Notes: generated from the sequence alone by a model not told the origin. A stretch of 64,000 nt of DNA from an uncultured Porphyromonadaceae bacterium (GCA_900545915.1 URAV01000013.1:1-64000), one strand, 5' to 3'; positions 16,162-24,865 are shown, counted from the stretch's first letter. Made by a program: numbers and translations.

Positions 16162-16926
16162 TTATATGATATTCAATCTAAATCCTACTTGAATCGCTGC
16201 TGCTGTATTGGAGACTTGTAGGGCAGAAAGAATATTTTGTCGATGTCGGTAAACCGTGTTTGTAGAGATATTCAGGATGTCTGCGACTTGTTTGCTGCTG
16301 TGTCCTTTTGCCAATAGCATCAGGACTTCTTTTTCACGAGGGCTTAGTAACAAGTTGTCGTATAGTTGATATTCTTTTTGCTGCACTGCTTTGCCATTCG
16401 TGTTGTTGATAATTTGTCCTGATGTCAAAGTCGGGGTCTCTATATAAGGCGTGTATGTGCAAAGTGATAGCCAAATGCTACCGTTAGGTAAACTTTCTAA
16501 ATAATAAGAACGGTGCAGAACCGGAATCGTATTGCCATTTTGTAATTGAAAGTGAATGAGGCATATCGTGTTATAGTTTTTCCTTTCTCTGATTTCATTT
16601 GCACGTTGAAAATGAAAATAACGTAATTCTAAAACGTGTCGTTCGATCAAATCGTCAGCGGGGATGCAGTTGAATATTTCATCTTCAAAAGCAGAGTCGA
16701 TAATTAGACCGTTTTGAGAGATCCCGATATTTTGACCGAAATTTCCGGCATAAATATAGCTCGTGTTTTTTCGTAAATCTGACAGTACGGCGATCCCATT
16801 GTCTATTTGGACAAATGAGCGGACTTGCATTTTTTTGTTTTCAAGAATTTCATATTCCCATGTTGTTGTCCCAAAATCTTGCTCGGTGAGCAATGACCTC
16901 AATTCTTGTTCCTGATGATTTGGCAT
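16162..16926 (-). CDS. LuxR-type HTH transcriptional regulator (soluble)
   Basis: Cytoplasmic DNA-binding regulator of 254 residues. The C-terminal 65 residues are a LuxR/GerE helix-turn-helix (LSPREKEVLMLLAKGHSSKQ, then ADILNISTNTVYRHRQNI). The N-terminal two thirds (HHE-free, rich in aromatic residues, with RYFHFQRANEIRERKNY) is probably a PAS-like sensing fold common in Bacteroidota regulators; I cannot name it. There is no receiver aspartate pocket, so it is not a classical response regulator. It is divergent from the DUF1349 lipoprotein gene, with an 84-base spacer holding that gene's promoter, which suggests local control. Confidence 0.85.
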   Translation of the reverse strand: MPNHQEQELRSLLTEQDFGTTTWEYEILENKKMQVRSFVQIDNGIAVLSDLRKNTSYIYAGNFGQNIGISQNGLIIDSAFEDEIFNCIPADDLIERHVLELRYFHFQRANEIRERKNYNTICLIHFQLQNGNTIPVLHRSYYLESLPNGSIWLSLCTYTPYIETPTLTSGQIINNTNGKAVQQKEYQLYDNLLLSPREKEVLMLLAKGHSSKQVADILNISTNTVYRHRQNILSALQVSNTAAAIQVGFRLNII

Positions 16927-16946
16927 AAATTGGTTAATTTTGACTA

Positions 16947-16977
16947 TTGTCTTGTCGAAATAGAGTGACTAATTTTG
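16947..16977 (+). promoter_or_regulatory. Promoter of the DUF1349 lipoprotein gene
   Basis: TTG (16947-16949), 20 bases, TAATTTTG (16970-16977). It covers an in-frame ATG at 16975, which therefore cannot be the start. Confidence 0.75.
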
Positions 16978-17010
16978 CTGTACAAAAATACTTATAAAAC
17001 AGATGAAATT

Positions 17011-17769
17011 ATGAATAAAACATTTATTTATTGGACTTTATTAGGTATAAGTTTGTGCGTGAGCAGTTGTGAATCGCACCATAATCCTCAAAAAACTACA
17101 GACAAGGATAGTTTATCTACGATTGATCAAACTGATGAACTGAAAGGAACGGATTGTAGTATTAAATTGGGCAATGTCGTATTTACTAAAGCTGTGAACG
17201 GTGCTGATACTTTGGTTCGGATTAAAGATAACGGAATATTGGAATTCAGGTGCGGAGGGAAGCGGGACTTTTTTTGCGATCCGAATGACGGAAAGTTATC
17301 TAATAAGACCGCTCCGCTTTTATTGACTCAAGTCGATAATGCCCGACCTTTTACTTTTATTGCTAAAGTTTCTCCTCAATTTACTGCTACGGATACTTAT
17401 AATGCTGCAGATTTGTTCGTTTTTGTTAATGATACGATATGGCAGAAGTTTGCATTCGAGCAGGATGAACGGGGTAAACATCGTATTGTAACCGTACGCA
17501 CCAGAGGGACCTCGGACGATAATAATCATGAAGAGATAACCGGACCTTCGGTGTATCTGAAAATATCTTCTGATACGCATACGATAGCCAGCTATTATTC
17601 GACGGATAAGAAAACATGGCAGTTGGCTCGTTTGTATAAAAACGATTATCCTCAAGAGTTGTGGGTAGGTATTTGTAATCAATGTCCGCAAGGCGAGGGG
17701 AGTGTCAGTTTTTTTGAGGATATTTCTTTAGAACAAAGCAGTGTAAGCGATTTTCGGTTGGGAAATTGA
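17011..17769 (+). CDS. Lipoprotein with a DUF1349 (concanavalin A-like) domain
   Basis: Predicted lipoprotein of 252 residues. MNKTFIYWTLLGISLCVSSC ends in a lipobox cysteine at residue 20, followed by a polar linker. Residues about 55-240 resemble DUF1349, a beta-sandwich of the concanavalin A-like lectin/glucanase fold (ILEFRCGGKRDFFCDPNDG, PFTFIAKVSPQF, YNAADLFVFVNDTIWQKFAF, WVGICNQCPQGEGSVSFFED). Enzyme activity is not established for the family; sugar binding is plausible. The start was moved from 16975 because the promoter covers that codon. Together with the divergent LuxR gene it interrupts the hemD-rnpA string. Confidence 0.82.
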   Translation: MNKTFIYWTLLGISLCVSSCESHHNPQKTTDKDSLSTIDQTDELKGTDCSIKLGNVVFTKAVNGADTLVRIKDNGILEFRCGGKRDFFCDPNDGKLSNKTAPLLLTQVDNARPFTFIAKVSPQFTATDTYNAADLFVFVNDTIWQKFAFEQDERGKHRIVTVRTRGTSDDNNHEEITGPSVYLKISSDTHTIASYYSTDKKTWQLARLYKNDYPQELWVGICNQCPQGEGSVSFFEDISLEQSSVSDFRLGN

Positions 17770-17786
17770 TTTGTATAATACTCGAA

Positions 17787-17834
17787 AAAACGCCTCCCCC
17801 TTTAATCCTTAATGAATAAAGAGGGAGGCGTTTT
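17787..17834. terminator. Bidirectional terminator between the DUF1349 gene and hemD
   Basis: AAAACGCCTCCC pairs with GGGAGGCGTTTT, with further pairing inside the loop. It lies between two convergent genes. Confidence 0.82.
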
Positions 17835-17914
17835 ATTTTATAACATATTTTCATTTTATGTTTGTTCGCCCGCAGGATAGCCGGTTTTTGCAAACTCAAA
17901 AAGAATAGGAAGTA

Positions 17915-18670
17915 TTATTTCTTAGACGATTTGTTTTGTTCTTTAAAGAAAAGTTCCAATGCGGCTGTCATCGACGGGGCTTCCGGACGAGGAGCTTCGA
18001 TGTCGAGTCTGAGTCCTGCATCTCTTACTGCTTTGGCCGTCGTCGGTCCAAAACATCCGATTTTGATATCTTGTTGCTCGAAATTCGGGAAGTTTTTCAG
18101 TAATGAATTGATTCCTGAAGGGCTAAAGAAGATCAGCATGTCATAATCGAATTTTTCTTCGGGAGCAAAATCATTACTTACCGTACGGTACATTACTGCT
18201 TTTGTATAATCGATTTTGTTTTTGTCAAGTAACGGATATTCACCGTTATTGACATCTGATACCGGAAAGAGAAATTTTTCACCTGAATGTTTTATTAAGG
18301 CTGGAACAAGATCGTCCAATTTTCCCGTATTTCCAAAAAAGATTTTTCTTTTTCTGTAAACGATATATTTTTGCAGATAGAGAGCTACCGACTCTGTTAC
18401 ACAAAAATATTTCATTGTTTCCGGAATCGTTACCCGCAGTCCTTCACATAACTTGAAAAAATGGTCGATTGCTGTTCTTGCCGTGAAAATGATAGCCGTG
18501 TAATCCAGAATAGAAATTTTTTGCTGTCTGAATTCTTTTGGGGTTATTTCTTCTACCTTAATGAAAGGACGAAACTCAATATTTACACCGTATTTTTCTG
18601 CAATGTCGAAATACGGAGATTTCTCAGAAGCAGGCTTTGGCTGAGAAACGAGTACTTTCTTGACTTTCAA
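17915..18670 (-). CDS. hemD: Uroporphyrinogen-III synthase
   Basis: HemD cyclises hydroxymethylbilane to uroporphyrinogen III in tetrapyrrole synthesis. The 251 residues fit. The family is poorly conserved, but VLVSQPKPASEKSPYFDIAE near the start, DYTAIIFTARTAIDHFFKLC, YCVTESVALYLQKYI, LFPVSDVNNGEYPL and MLIFFSPSGINSLLKNFP/IGCFGPTTAKAVRDAGL fit the two-domain HemD fold. Its ATG overlaps the stop of the upstream DUF4271 gene by four bases, so the two are coupled. No other heme gene is in the window. Confidence 0.9.
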   Translation of the reverse strand: MKVKKVLVSQPKPASEKSPYFDIAEKYGVNIEFRPFIKVEEITPKEFRQQKISILDYTAIIFTARTAIDHFFKLCEGLRVTIPETMKYFCVTESVALYLQKYIVYRKRKIFFGNTGKLDDLVPALIKHSGEKFLFPVSDVNNGEYPLLDKNKIDYTKAVMYRTVSNDFAPEEKFDYDMLIFFSPSGINSLLKNFPNFEQQDIKIGCFGPTTAKAVRDAGLRLDIEAPRPEAPSMTAALELFFKEQNKSSKK

Positions 18671-19617
18671 AATGTTAGTATTTTAAATTCTACAAATTGG
18701 TAAATCAAAATCATTCCTTTGTAAATAAGAAATAAAGGTATGATTTCAAGGGCGCAAAGGTACAAAATAAAGTATAGAATTCCATAAACATCTCTCAAAA
18801 AAATCTTAATCCCTTTATAAATAAAAATAATTCGGGATAAAATGTAAGATATTGTAACTAATAAAAGCCCGATATTCAGAAAACCAGAGAGATAGATCAT
18901 GCAGAAAATAACCGGGAATAGGACTATTCCTAATAATAAGTTGATAGATGCATGATTGTCTATCCATTGTTTTGTGACGCTCGGTTCTGTGAAAATAGAA
19001 CCTAAAATGCGATATGCCGATTGTTGGAGATTGTAGTATAAGATCGCTAAAACTGTGGTACAGAGTATTTCTTTGGAATATCCGATGTAGGTTAATTCTG
19101 GTTTTAGATAATGAATTAAAAACGTAAACGCAATGCCTTCCATTGCGAATGTCTGAGCGAGCAAAATGAATCGTAACCGTGATTCGATAATTGTAGAACT
19201 ATCTGCCATTTCGGTAAGGTTTCGATTATTTTTTGATATGGAAAAAGGCTGAGAAAAGAGTTTTATTCCTCGTCGAAAAGATGTTGCTACCAGAATGAAA
19301 CAACAGAGTAAAATCAAAAATATTCCATCATTTTGAGACGGATTCTCGTTTTTTTGTATTCCTTCGAAACCTTCGGGAATAACAAGTGCGGCTTCTTTAT
19401 AGTCGGTTAGAGGATTGGCGATCGGAGCAGAACAGTATGCCGACAAGCTTTCTGTGTATTGTGGGGTGAACTTGACGGAATCTTTTTTATAATGTAAGTA
19501 CCACTCAGGATGTGCAACCTGTAATGAATCGGAAATAATTCTGTTACTGTCGGACAGAATGGGAGTGAGGGTGTCCGTTGTTATTACAGGGGCGATATGT
19601 GTGCTGTCACTTGGCAT
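18667..19617 (-). CDS. DUF4271 membrane protein
   Basis: Inner-membrane protein of 316 residues with a long, polar, Ser/Thr-rich N-terminal region (about 1-95) and roughly seven hydrophobic helices afterwards. The helical part (SRLRFILLAQTFAMEGIAF, YYNLQQSAYRILGSIF, LSGFLNIGLLLVTISYILSR, FLRDVYGILYFILYLCALEI) matches DUF4271, a family of unknown function found almost only in Bacteroidota and usually beside hemD. It overlaps hemD by four bases and starts 8 bases after the LOG gene ends. Confidence 0.85.
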   Translation of the reverse strand: MPSDSTHIAPVITTDTLTPILSDSNRIISDSLQVAHPEWYLHYKKDSVKFTPQYTESLSAYCSAPIANPLTDYKEAALVIPEGFEGIQKNENPSQNDGIFLILLCCFILVATSFRRGIKLFSQPFSISKNNRNLTEMADSSTIIESRLRFILLAQTFAMEGIAFTFLIHYLKPELTYIGYSKEILCTTVLAILYYNLQQSAYRILGSIFTEPSVTKQWIDNHASINLLLGIVLFPVIFCMIYLSGFLNIGLLLVTISYILSRIIFIYKGIKIFLRDVYGILYFILYLCALEIIPLFLIYKGMILIYQFVEFKILTF

Positions 19618-19625
19618 TTATGCTG

Positions 19626-20213
19626 TTATATGGCTGCAAATTTACGTACGCTTCCGTTCCAATCGGGTGCAGAATACAGAGCTTCTATTGCATCTTGGGG
19701 AGTGGTGGTTACTACCCACATTTTTTTATGTTCTGTACGCATGAAATTTTGTTCAACGGCTTTTTCCAGCAGAGCGAGTAACGGATCATAGTAACCGGCC
19801 GTGTTAAGGATTACTATCGGATTGAGGTATAATCCTAATTGTTTCCAAGTAATGATCTCTAATAACTCCTCCAATGTTCCGCATCCTCCGGGTAGTGCTA
19901 TGACAGCATCGGACAAAGAAGCCATACGCTCTTTTCGCTCATGCATAGAATTTGTGATTTCTATATCTTGTAAGCGTTCGTAGTGCCATCCTTCTTCGTA
20001 CATGAAGCGCGGAATGATACCAGTTACTTTTCCTCCGGCATCTAATACACTGTCTGCGATTGTTCCCATGAGGCCTTGATTTCCTGCTCCGTATATGCAA
20101 CGCAAATTATTCCGGGCAATAAGTTTTCCTAATTGCTTTGCCGTTTCGAAGTAGATTGCATCCACTTTGGAGCTTGATGCACAATATACGCAAACTGATT
20201 GTATATTTCTCAT
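19626..20213 (-). CDS. LOG-family protein (TIGR00730; putative nucleotide 5'-monophosphate phosphoribohydrolase)
   Basis: Rossmann-fold cytoplasmic protein of 195 residues. The signature PGGCGTLEELLEIITWKQLG includes the PGGxGTxxE motif of Lonely-guy enzymes, and YGAGNQGLMGTIADSVL is the nucleotide-binding loop. Characterised relatives hydrolyse cytokinin riboside 5'-monophosphate or purine nucleotides to the base and ribose phosphate; the physiological substrate here is unknown. It follows ychF copy 2 after 15 bases and precedes DUF4271-hemD, apparently in one transcript. Confidence 0.9.
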   Translation of the reverse strand: MRNIQSVCVYCASSSKVDAIYFETAKQLGKLIARNNLRCIYGAGNQGLMGTIADSVLDAGGKVTGIIPRFMYEEGWHYERLQDIEITNSMHERKERMASLSDAVIALPGGCGTLEELLEIITWKQLGLYLNPIVILNTAGYYDPLLALLEKAVEQNFMRTEHKKMWVVTTTPQDAIEALYSAPDWNGSVRKFAAI

Positions 20214-20228
20214 TTAAATCGAATGTCT

Positions 20229-21332
20229 TTATACATTAAACCGGAAATGCATGATATCTCCGTCTTGCACGATATAATCTTTTCCTTCTACGTTCATTTT
20301 TCCGGCTTCTTTACAGGCTGTCTCAGATCCGTATTGTATATAGTCATTATATTTGATGACTTCTGCCCGGATAAAACCTTTTTCGAAATCGGTGTGAATG
20401 ACACCTGCACATTGAGGAGCTTTACTGCCTTTAAGATAGGTCCATGCCCGGACTTCCTGCACTCCGGCGGTAAAATATGTTTCGAGGTTTAGAAGGCTGT
20501 ATGCTGCACGAATCAGTCGGGAGACACCCGATTCTTTTAATCCGATTTCCTCTAAAAACATCTGACGTTCTTCGTATGTTTCGAATTCTGCAATTTCAGA
20601 TTCTATTTTGGCCGCAACGATCAATATTTCCGCATCTTCATCTTTTACCGCTTCCCGTACTTGTTCTACATATTTGTTCCCGTTTAAAGCGCTCTTCTCG
20701 TCAACGTTGCAAATATACATGACCGGTTTACTGGTAAGGAGGAATAGCTCTCGTGCTATTTTCTGTTCGTCTTTAGTTTCGAAACTAACGGTACGGGCAG
20801 ACTTTCCTTGTTCCAGAGCTTCTTTATATTTACTTAATACATCGTAGGCGAGCTTTGCATTTTTGTCACCTCCGGTTTGTGCTTGTTTTTGAACTTTAGA
20901 TATCCGGCTTTCTATCGTCTCCAGATCTTTTAATTGCAGTTCGTAGTCGATGATTTCTTTGTCGCGTACGGGATCGACAGAACCATCTACATGAGTTATG
21001 TTGTCATCATCGAAACAGCGTAATACATGTAAAATTGCATCTGTTTCGCGTATATTGGCAAGAAATTTGTTCCCTAATCCTTCTCCTTTACTAGCACCTT
21101 TTACTAATCCGGCAATATCCACAATTTCTACCGTAGTAGGGACTATGCGTTGAGGATGAACGAGTTCTGCTAATTTATTGAGGCGTTCATCCGGAACGGT
21201 AATTACTCCGACATTCGGTTCTATCGTACAAAACGGAAAGTTTGCCGATTGGGCTTTTGCATTGGATAAACAATTGAAGAGGGTTGATTTGCCGACATTA
21301 GGCAAGCCGACGATACCACATTGTAATGCCAT
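20229..21332 (-). CDS. ychF: Redox-regulated ATPase YchF (OLA1 family), copy 2
   Basis: 367 residues with the same start, end and motifs as the copy at 7012-8115. By eye the first 117 residues differ only at position 2 (Ala for Ser). The other roughly 35 differences fall in the coiled-coil and C-terminal half. At DNA level the two genes differ at many third codon positions, so the duplication is old and the protein is under strong constraint. It heads a probable operon with the LOG, DUF4271 and hemD genes. The divergent neighbour is mechanosensitive channel copy 2, so the pair repeats the gene set at 3.4-8.1 kb in inverted order. Confidence 0.96.
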   Translation of the reverse strand: MALQCGIVGLPNVGKSTLFNCLSNAKAQSANFPFCTIEPNVGVITVPDERLNKLAELVHPQRIVPTTVEIVDIAGLVKGASKGEGLGNKFLANIRETDAILHVLRCFDDDNITHVDGSVDPVRDKEIIDYELQLKDLETIESRISKVQKQAQTGGDKNAKLAYDVLSKYKEALEQGKSARTVSFETKDEQKIARELFLLTSKPVMYICNVDEKSALNGNKYVEQVREAVKDEDAEILIVAAKIESEIAEFETYEERQMFLEEIGLKESGVSRLIRAAYSLLNLETYFTAGVQEVRAWTYLKGSKAPQCAGVIHTDFEKGFIRAEVIKYNDYIQYGSETACKEAGKMNVEGKDYIVQDGDIMHFRFNV

Positions 21333-21384
21333 AGTTTATTTTGTTGAATTATTTTCGAAAATATTGTCTTGTTTGCTGAAACAA

Positions 21385-21437
21385 TTCCGGTAAGTTAATA
21401 CCGGAAATAACAGTTGTTCTTTTGACTTGCAAAGATA
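21385..21437 (-). promoter_or_regulatory. ychF (copy 2) promoter and leader hairpin
   Basis: Minus strand TATCTTTG (21430-21437) with TTC 20 bases upstream. The leader then holds TTCCGGTA, 6-base loop, TACCGGAA (21385-21406), a perfect 8-bp stem. The ychF copy 1 leader is arranged alike but with unrelated stem sequence. Confidence 0.55.
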
Positions 21438-21558
21438 ACCATTCTTTTGGTATATGCGAATAGAAACGAGCTTGTTCGTTCGAAAACGATGTTTTGAGCT
21501 CAGTCTTTAGCTTTTTGTTGAACTTGTACTTGTCTCTTTTTGTTACTATCATGATAAA

Positions 21559-22875
21559 ATGTTTATGATTATGGATGACAAATCGTATAAATTCGCCGGT
21601 GCACTTTTGGAGTGGATAAAGTCGATTTTGAGAGATCTGGGTATGGAGACCGGAAGAGTAGATGAAATGGAAGGTATTATATATACAGTTCTGATAGCAT
21701 TGTTTGCTTGGGCTGTAGCCTGGATATTGCGATATGTCCTTCATTACGTTTTTCTGAAAATATTAGGTAAAAGTAAAAATGAGATTCTTAGGGTCTTGGT
21801 AGATCGTAAGGTCTTTTCCGGTGTAGCGCATGTCTTACCACCTTTGATTATGCTGTCTTTGTTACCTTTGGTATATGACGATTACAGGTCGCTTATCGGA
21901 TGGGTAGAGCGTTTTTGTTGGATTTATTTGGTAATTGCTTTTTTGGTTTATATCAATACCTTTTTGTCTGCTTTGTGGCGAATATTTTCAAGTTCGGATG
22001 CTATGAAGGATCGGCCTTTAAAAGGACTCATACAGCTGGTAAAAGGTATTTTGATAGGCTTAGGAGTTATTATTGTCATTTCTATTTTGGTGCAACGTTC
22101 TCCGATGAAGTTGATTACCGGATTGGGAGCTTTTGCTGCAGTATTGATGCTCGTTTTTAAAGATAGTATTTTGGGATTTGTCGCCGGAGTGCAACTGGCT
22201 CAAAATGATATTGTTCGCAAAGGGGATTGGATCGTGATGCCGGGAGGTATGTTGAATGGTATCGTTATCGATATAACTTTGAATACTGTAAAAGTTCAAA
22301 ATTTTGATAATACGATTGTTACAGTTCCTCCTTATTCATTGATTTCGGGAACATTGCAGAATTGGAGGGGAATGGCGGAATCTGGCGGACGCCGGATAAT
22401 GCGCGATTTTACGATAGATGTGACATCTATAAAAGTTTGTACTCCGGAGTTATTGGAGTCTTTAAAGAGCGTAGATTTCTTAAAATCGTATATCGAGGAG
22501 AAACAGGCAGAACAGGCTGCCGGGAAAGTAGAGAATACTGATAATAGTAATGGCTTGGTAAATGGAACGATAGAAACCAATTTGGGATTATTCAGGGCTT
22601 ATGTGGCTATGTATTTGCGTAAACATCCTTTTGTTAATGGGGATTTGACATTGATGACTCGATTATTAGAACCGACCGAGAATGGCATACCTTTTGAAAT
22701 ATACTGTTTTTCTGCGAATAAGAATTGGGTAAGCTATGAATCTATACAGGCCGAAATTATGGAACATGTGGCAGCTGTTGCCGCTCGTTTCGAATTGCAT
22801 ATTTATCAAAATGCTTCGGGGCATGATTATATTGTTTCTGCGTATATTACTGCCGGTAAAGAGCCTCCTATCTAA
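21559..22875 (+). CDS. YbdG-like mechanosensitive ion channel, copy 2
   Basis: 438-residue inner-membrane channel paralogous to the one at 3388-4803. It shares SPMKLITGLGAFAAVLM, FKDSILGFVAGVQLAQND, VQNFDNTIVTVPPYSLISG, NWRGMAESGGRRIMRDF and NGTIETNLGLFRAYV. It ends at SAYITAGKEPPI, without the proline-rich tail of copy 1. The start could be 21559, 21565 or 21571 (MDDKSYKFAG); the last aligns best with copy 1. It is divergent from ychF copy 2 with a 226-base spacer. Codons are more T-ending than in copy 1. Confidence 0.92.
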   Translation: MFMIMDDKSYKFAGALLEWIKSILRDLGMETGRVDEMEGIIYTVLIALFAWAVAWILRYVLHYVFLKILGKSKNEILRVLVDRKVFSGVAHVLPPLIMLSLLPLVYDDYRSLIGWVERFCWIYLVIAFLVYINTFLSALWRIFSSSDAMKDRPLKGLIQLVKGILIGLGVIIVISILVQRSPMKLITGLGAFAAVLMLVFKDSILGFVAGVQLAQNDIVRKGDWIVMPGGMLNGIVIDITLNTVKVQNFDNTIVTVPPYSLISGTLQNWRGMAESGGRRIMRDFTIDVTSIKVCTPELLESLKSVDFLKSYIEEKQAEQAAGKVENTDNSNGLVNGTIETNLGLFRAYVAMYLRKHPFVNGDLTLMTRLLEPTENGIPFEIYCFSANKNWVSYESIQAEIMEHVAAVAARFELHIYQNASGHDYIVSAYITAGKEPPI

Positions 22876-23069
22876 AGAGCCAGTCGTACATTTGTATGTC
22901 TAAATTTTTCATAATAGAAAATTGTATCCGATCATTTTTGCATTTTCTTCCGGTCTGTTTTCCCATTTTCCCTCGCCGGATAACCTGCTATCCTTCTCGT
23001 AAAAGTAGAAAAACATTCTCGAGAGAAACTCTCAAAACTGACCTGAGCAAAATTTGGATAAGCTCTTAA
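22875..23069 (+). repeat. Interspersed inverted-terminus element, copy 2 (long subtype)
   Basis: The left end AAGAGC is followed by a 19-base insertion (22881-22899, containing GTCGTACATTTGTATGT), then CTAAATTTTTC. The right end is AAAATTTGGATAAGCTCTTAA. The central stem GGATA/TATCC lies at 22978-22993. It fills the space between the convergent channel and pectate lyase genes. Confidence 0.82.
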
Positions 23070-23078
23070 TCGGTATAT

Positions 23079-24824
23079 TTATTTCTTTATAAACCGAACA
23101 CTATTTTGTTCTTTTTCTGAGTCGATAAGGATCATTAGATAATTTCCTGCGGGAAGATGAGAAACATCTACAATGGCACATTGATATAATGGTAAAACAG
23201 ATATTAGTTTCCCTTCCGAAGAATAAATTCTGGCCTCTTCGAGCTTTCGTTCTGTTCCGATAAAAAGACGGTCGCTTGTCGGATTAGGGAAAATAGTTAA
23301 TGTCTCGTTTTTAAAAGAGGATACTATTCCTTCTGTAAAATCTAAGGGGATATATTCTCCAGCCAAATGGGCGAGGTAAGCTTCTAATGCTGTATATCCG
23401 CTGTCGGTGATTTTATTTCGATCTGAAGGATCTTCAGGGTTCAGTCCGTTTTCAGTTTCCCATATATCATCCATTCCATCGTTGTCGTTGTCTGTTATAT
23501 TACCATAGGTGCTATATTCGGGATATCCTCCGACGGCTGCCGGGTCATCGATAATTCCTAATGTTTTTTGGTAATAACGACTTGTTTTGGTTTCCGATTC
23601 GAATTCTGATGTCCCATATCCTGATGCCGTTCCATTTTCAGCTTCATCTATAATACGTCTATCTACCTCGTCTAAGGGATAAGCTCCGGCTTTTGCCAAT
23701 ACACTCTTAAAGGCATCGGAAGCTGTTTCTGTTTTTATTTGGTAAGGAGCTTTTATTTCAAATGGTGTTTCTACAATGACTTGTTCCTGAAGGTCTGTCG
23801 GATAGGCGCTTTTATCGATTCCTAAGGCATTATCGGTCGTGAAACTATCATTCCCTTCCATTATATTTCCAGAGGCATACCATTGACCTACTTTACGATA
23901 TGAATCCCCTCCGTAAGAGGCTTGTACAAAATAAGATTTGCTTTTTGCAGGACGTGCAAGTCCCGGTTTATAGTAGTTGCCTACCATGTTGATTTCGTTC
24001 TTTTCACCTTTTGTTATGTCTCCTCCGTAACAAGAATTTGCTTTTCCCCAGTTATAGATGACATTGTTGACATAGTCTGTAAGAATTTTGTAATCATTTG
24101 TTTCGCGATCGTCTCGTGCACCGTTAAAACGCGGCATGCGATTATGGCAGTGGGCGAGCAGGTTATGATGGTAAGAAGAGAAGTCCCCTCCCCATTGAGT
24201 GGCATAACTGCGAGCCCCTTTGATATGTCCTGCAGAATATAGACCTTCGTGTATAATGCACCATTGTACCGTAGTGCGTTTATTATCGTACATTGTCATA
24301 TTTTCTTCACAAGACCATCCGAAAGTGCAGTGATCTACAATGACATCTTCGCAGTTCTCAATTCCGATTGATCCTCCGTCGGTATGTGTACCGTCATCTT
24401 TTAGACCTATTCGAAAACGAAGATGACGTATAATGACATTTTTTGACCCTCCGAGATTGACTTTTGCTCCCCGTATGCAGATGCCATCTCCGGGTGCAGT
24501 TTGTCCGGCTAAAGTATAACCGTTTCGAGCACACTTCAGCTCTTCTTTTAATTTTATGATTCCTGAAGTTCTGAAAATAACGGTGATAGGTTCTTCCGGA
24601 TATTGAGTGAGAGCCCATCGAAGAGAGCCTTCTATCGGTGTTTCTCCTGTAGCGTAATCCTCGGTTGTCGTGACGAAAACTACTTGCCCACCGCGTCCTC
24701 CGGTTGCAAATTTTCCGAATCCTTCTGCTGAGGTGAAGGCCGGTACTTGGGCTTTTGATGAGATTGCAAAGATAAATGTCAGGGTGATAATGCCTGTTCT
24801 GATTATATGTTTTCGATCTTTCAT
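23079..24824 (-). CDS. Secreted pectate lyase-like protein with T9SS sorting domain
   Basis: Probable extracellular polysaccharide lyase of 581 residues. Residues 1-25 are a signal peptide (ITLTFIFAISSKAQ). The right-handed beta-helix (about 30-370) has pectate lyase family 1 features: AEGFGKFATGGRGGQVVFV, LRWALTQYPEEPITVIF, SKNVIIRHLRFRIG, DVIVDHCTFGWSCEEN and HNRMPRFNGARDD. A thrombospondin type 3-like Asp-rich stretch (ITDNDNDGMDDIWETENG) follows near residue 450. The last 75 residues are a type A T9SS C-terminal domain (LTIFPNPTSDRLFIG ... LPAGNYLMILI ... VRFIKK). Substrate specificity (pectin or other uronate glycans) is inferred from the family. Confidence 0.9.
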   Translation of the reverse strand: MKDRKHIIRTGIITLTFIFAISSKAQVPAFTSAEGFGKFATGGRGGQVVFVTTTEDYATGETPIEGSLRWALTQYPEEPITVIFRTSGIIKLKEELKCARNGYTLAGQTAPGDGICIRGAKVNLGGSKNVIIRHLRFRIGLKDDGTHTDGGSIGIENCEDVIVDHCTFGWSCEENMTMYDNKRTTVQWCIIHEGLYSAGHIKGARSYATQWGGDFSSYHHNLLAHCHNRMPRFNGARDDRETNDYKILTDYVNNVIYNWGKANSCYGGDITKGEKNEINMVGNYYKPGLARPAKSKSYFVQASYGGDSYRKVGQWYASGNIMEGNDSFTTDNALGIDKSAYPTDLQEQVIVETPFEIKAPYQIKTETASDAFKSVLAKAGAYPLDEVDRRIIDEAENGTASGYGTSEFESETKTSRYYQKTLGIIDDPAAVGGYPEYSTYGNITDNDNDGMDDIWETENGLNPEDPSDRNKITDSGYTALEAYLAHLAGEYIPLDFTEGIVSSFKNETLTIFPNPTSDRLFIGTERKLEEARIYSSEGKLISVLPLYQCAIVDVSHLPAGNYLMILIDSEKEQNSVRFIKK

Positions 24825-24857
24825 GATATAGGAAATTTACAAGTTTATTTTATGTTA

Positions 24858-24865
24858 CAAACATA
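24858..24865 (-). promoter_or_regulatory. -7 element of the pectate lyase gene
   Basis: Minus-strand TATGTTTG, directly preceded by CCGGCATTACCGG, a small inverted repeat (CCGG either side of a 5-base spacer) in the spacer region where a regulator could bind. Confidence 0.5.

Noticed and set aside
16162..16926. Two-component response regulator
   Set aside because: No receiver-domain Asp pocket is present; only the LuxR helix-turn-helix is clear.
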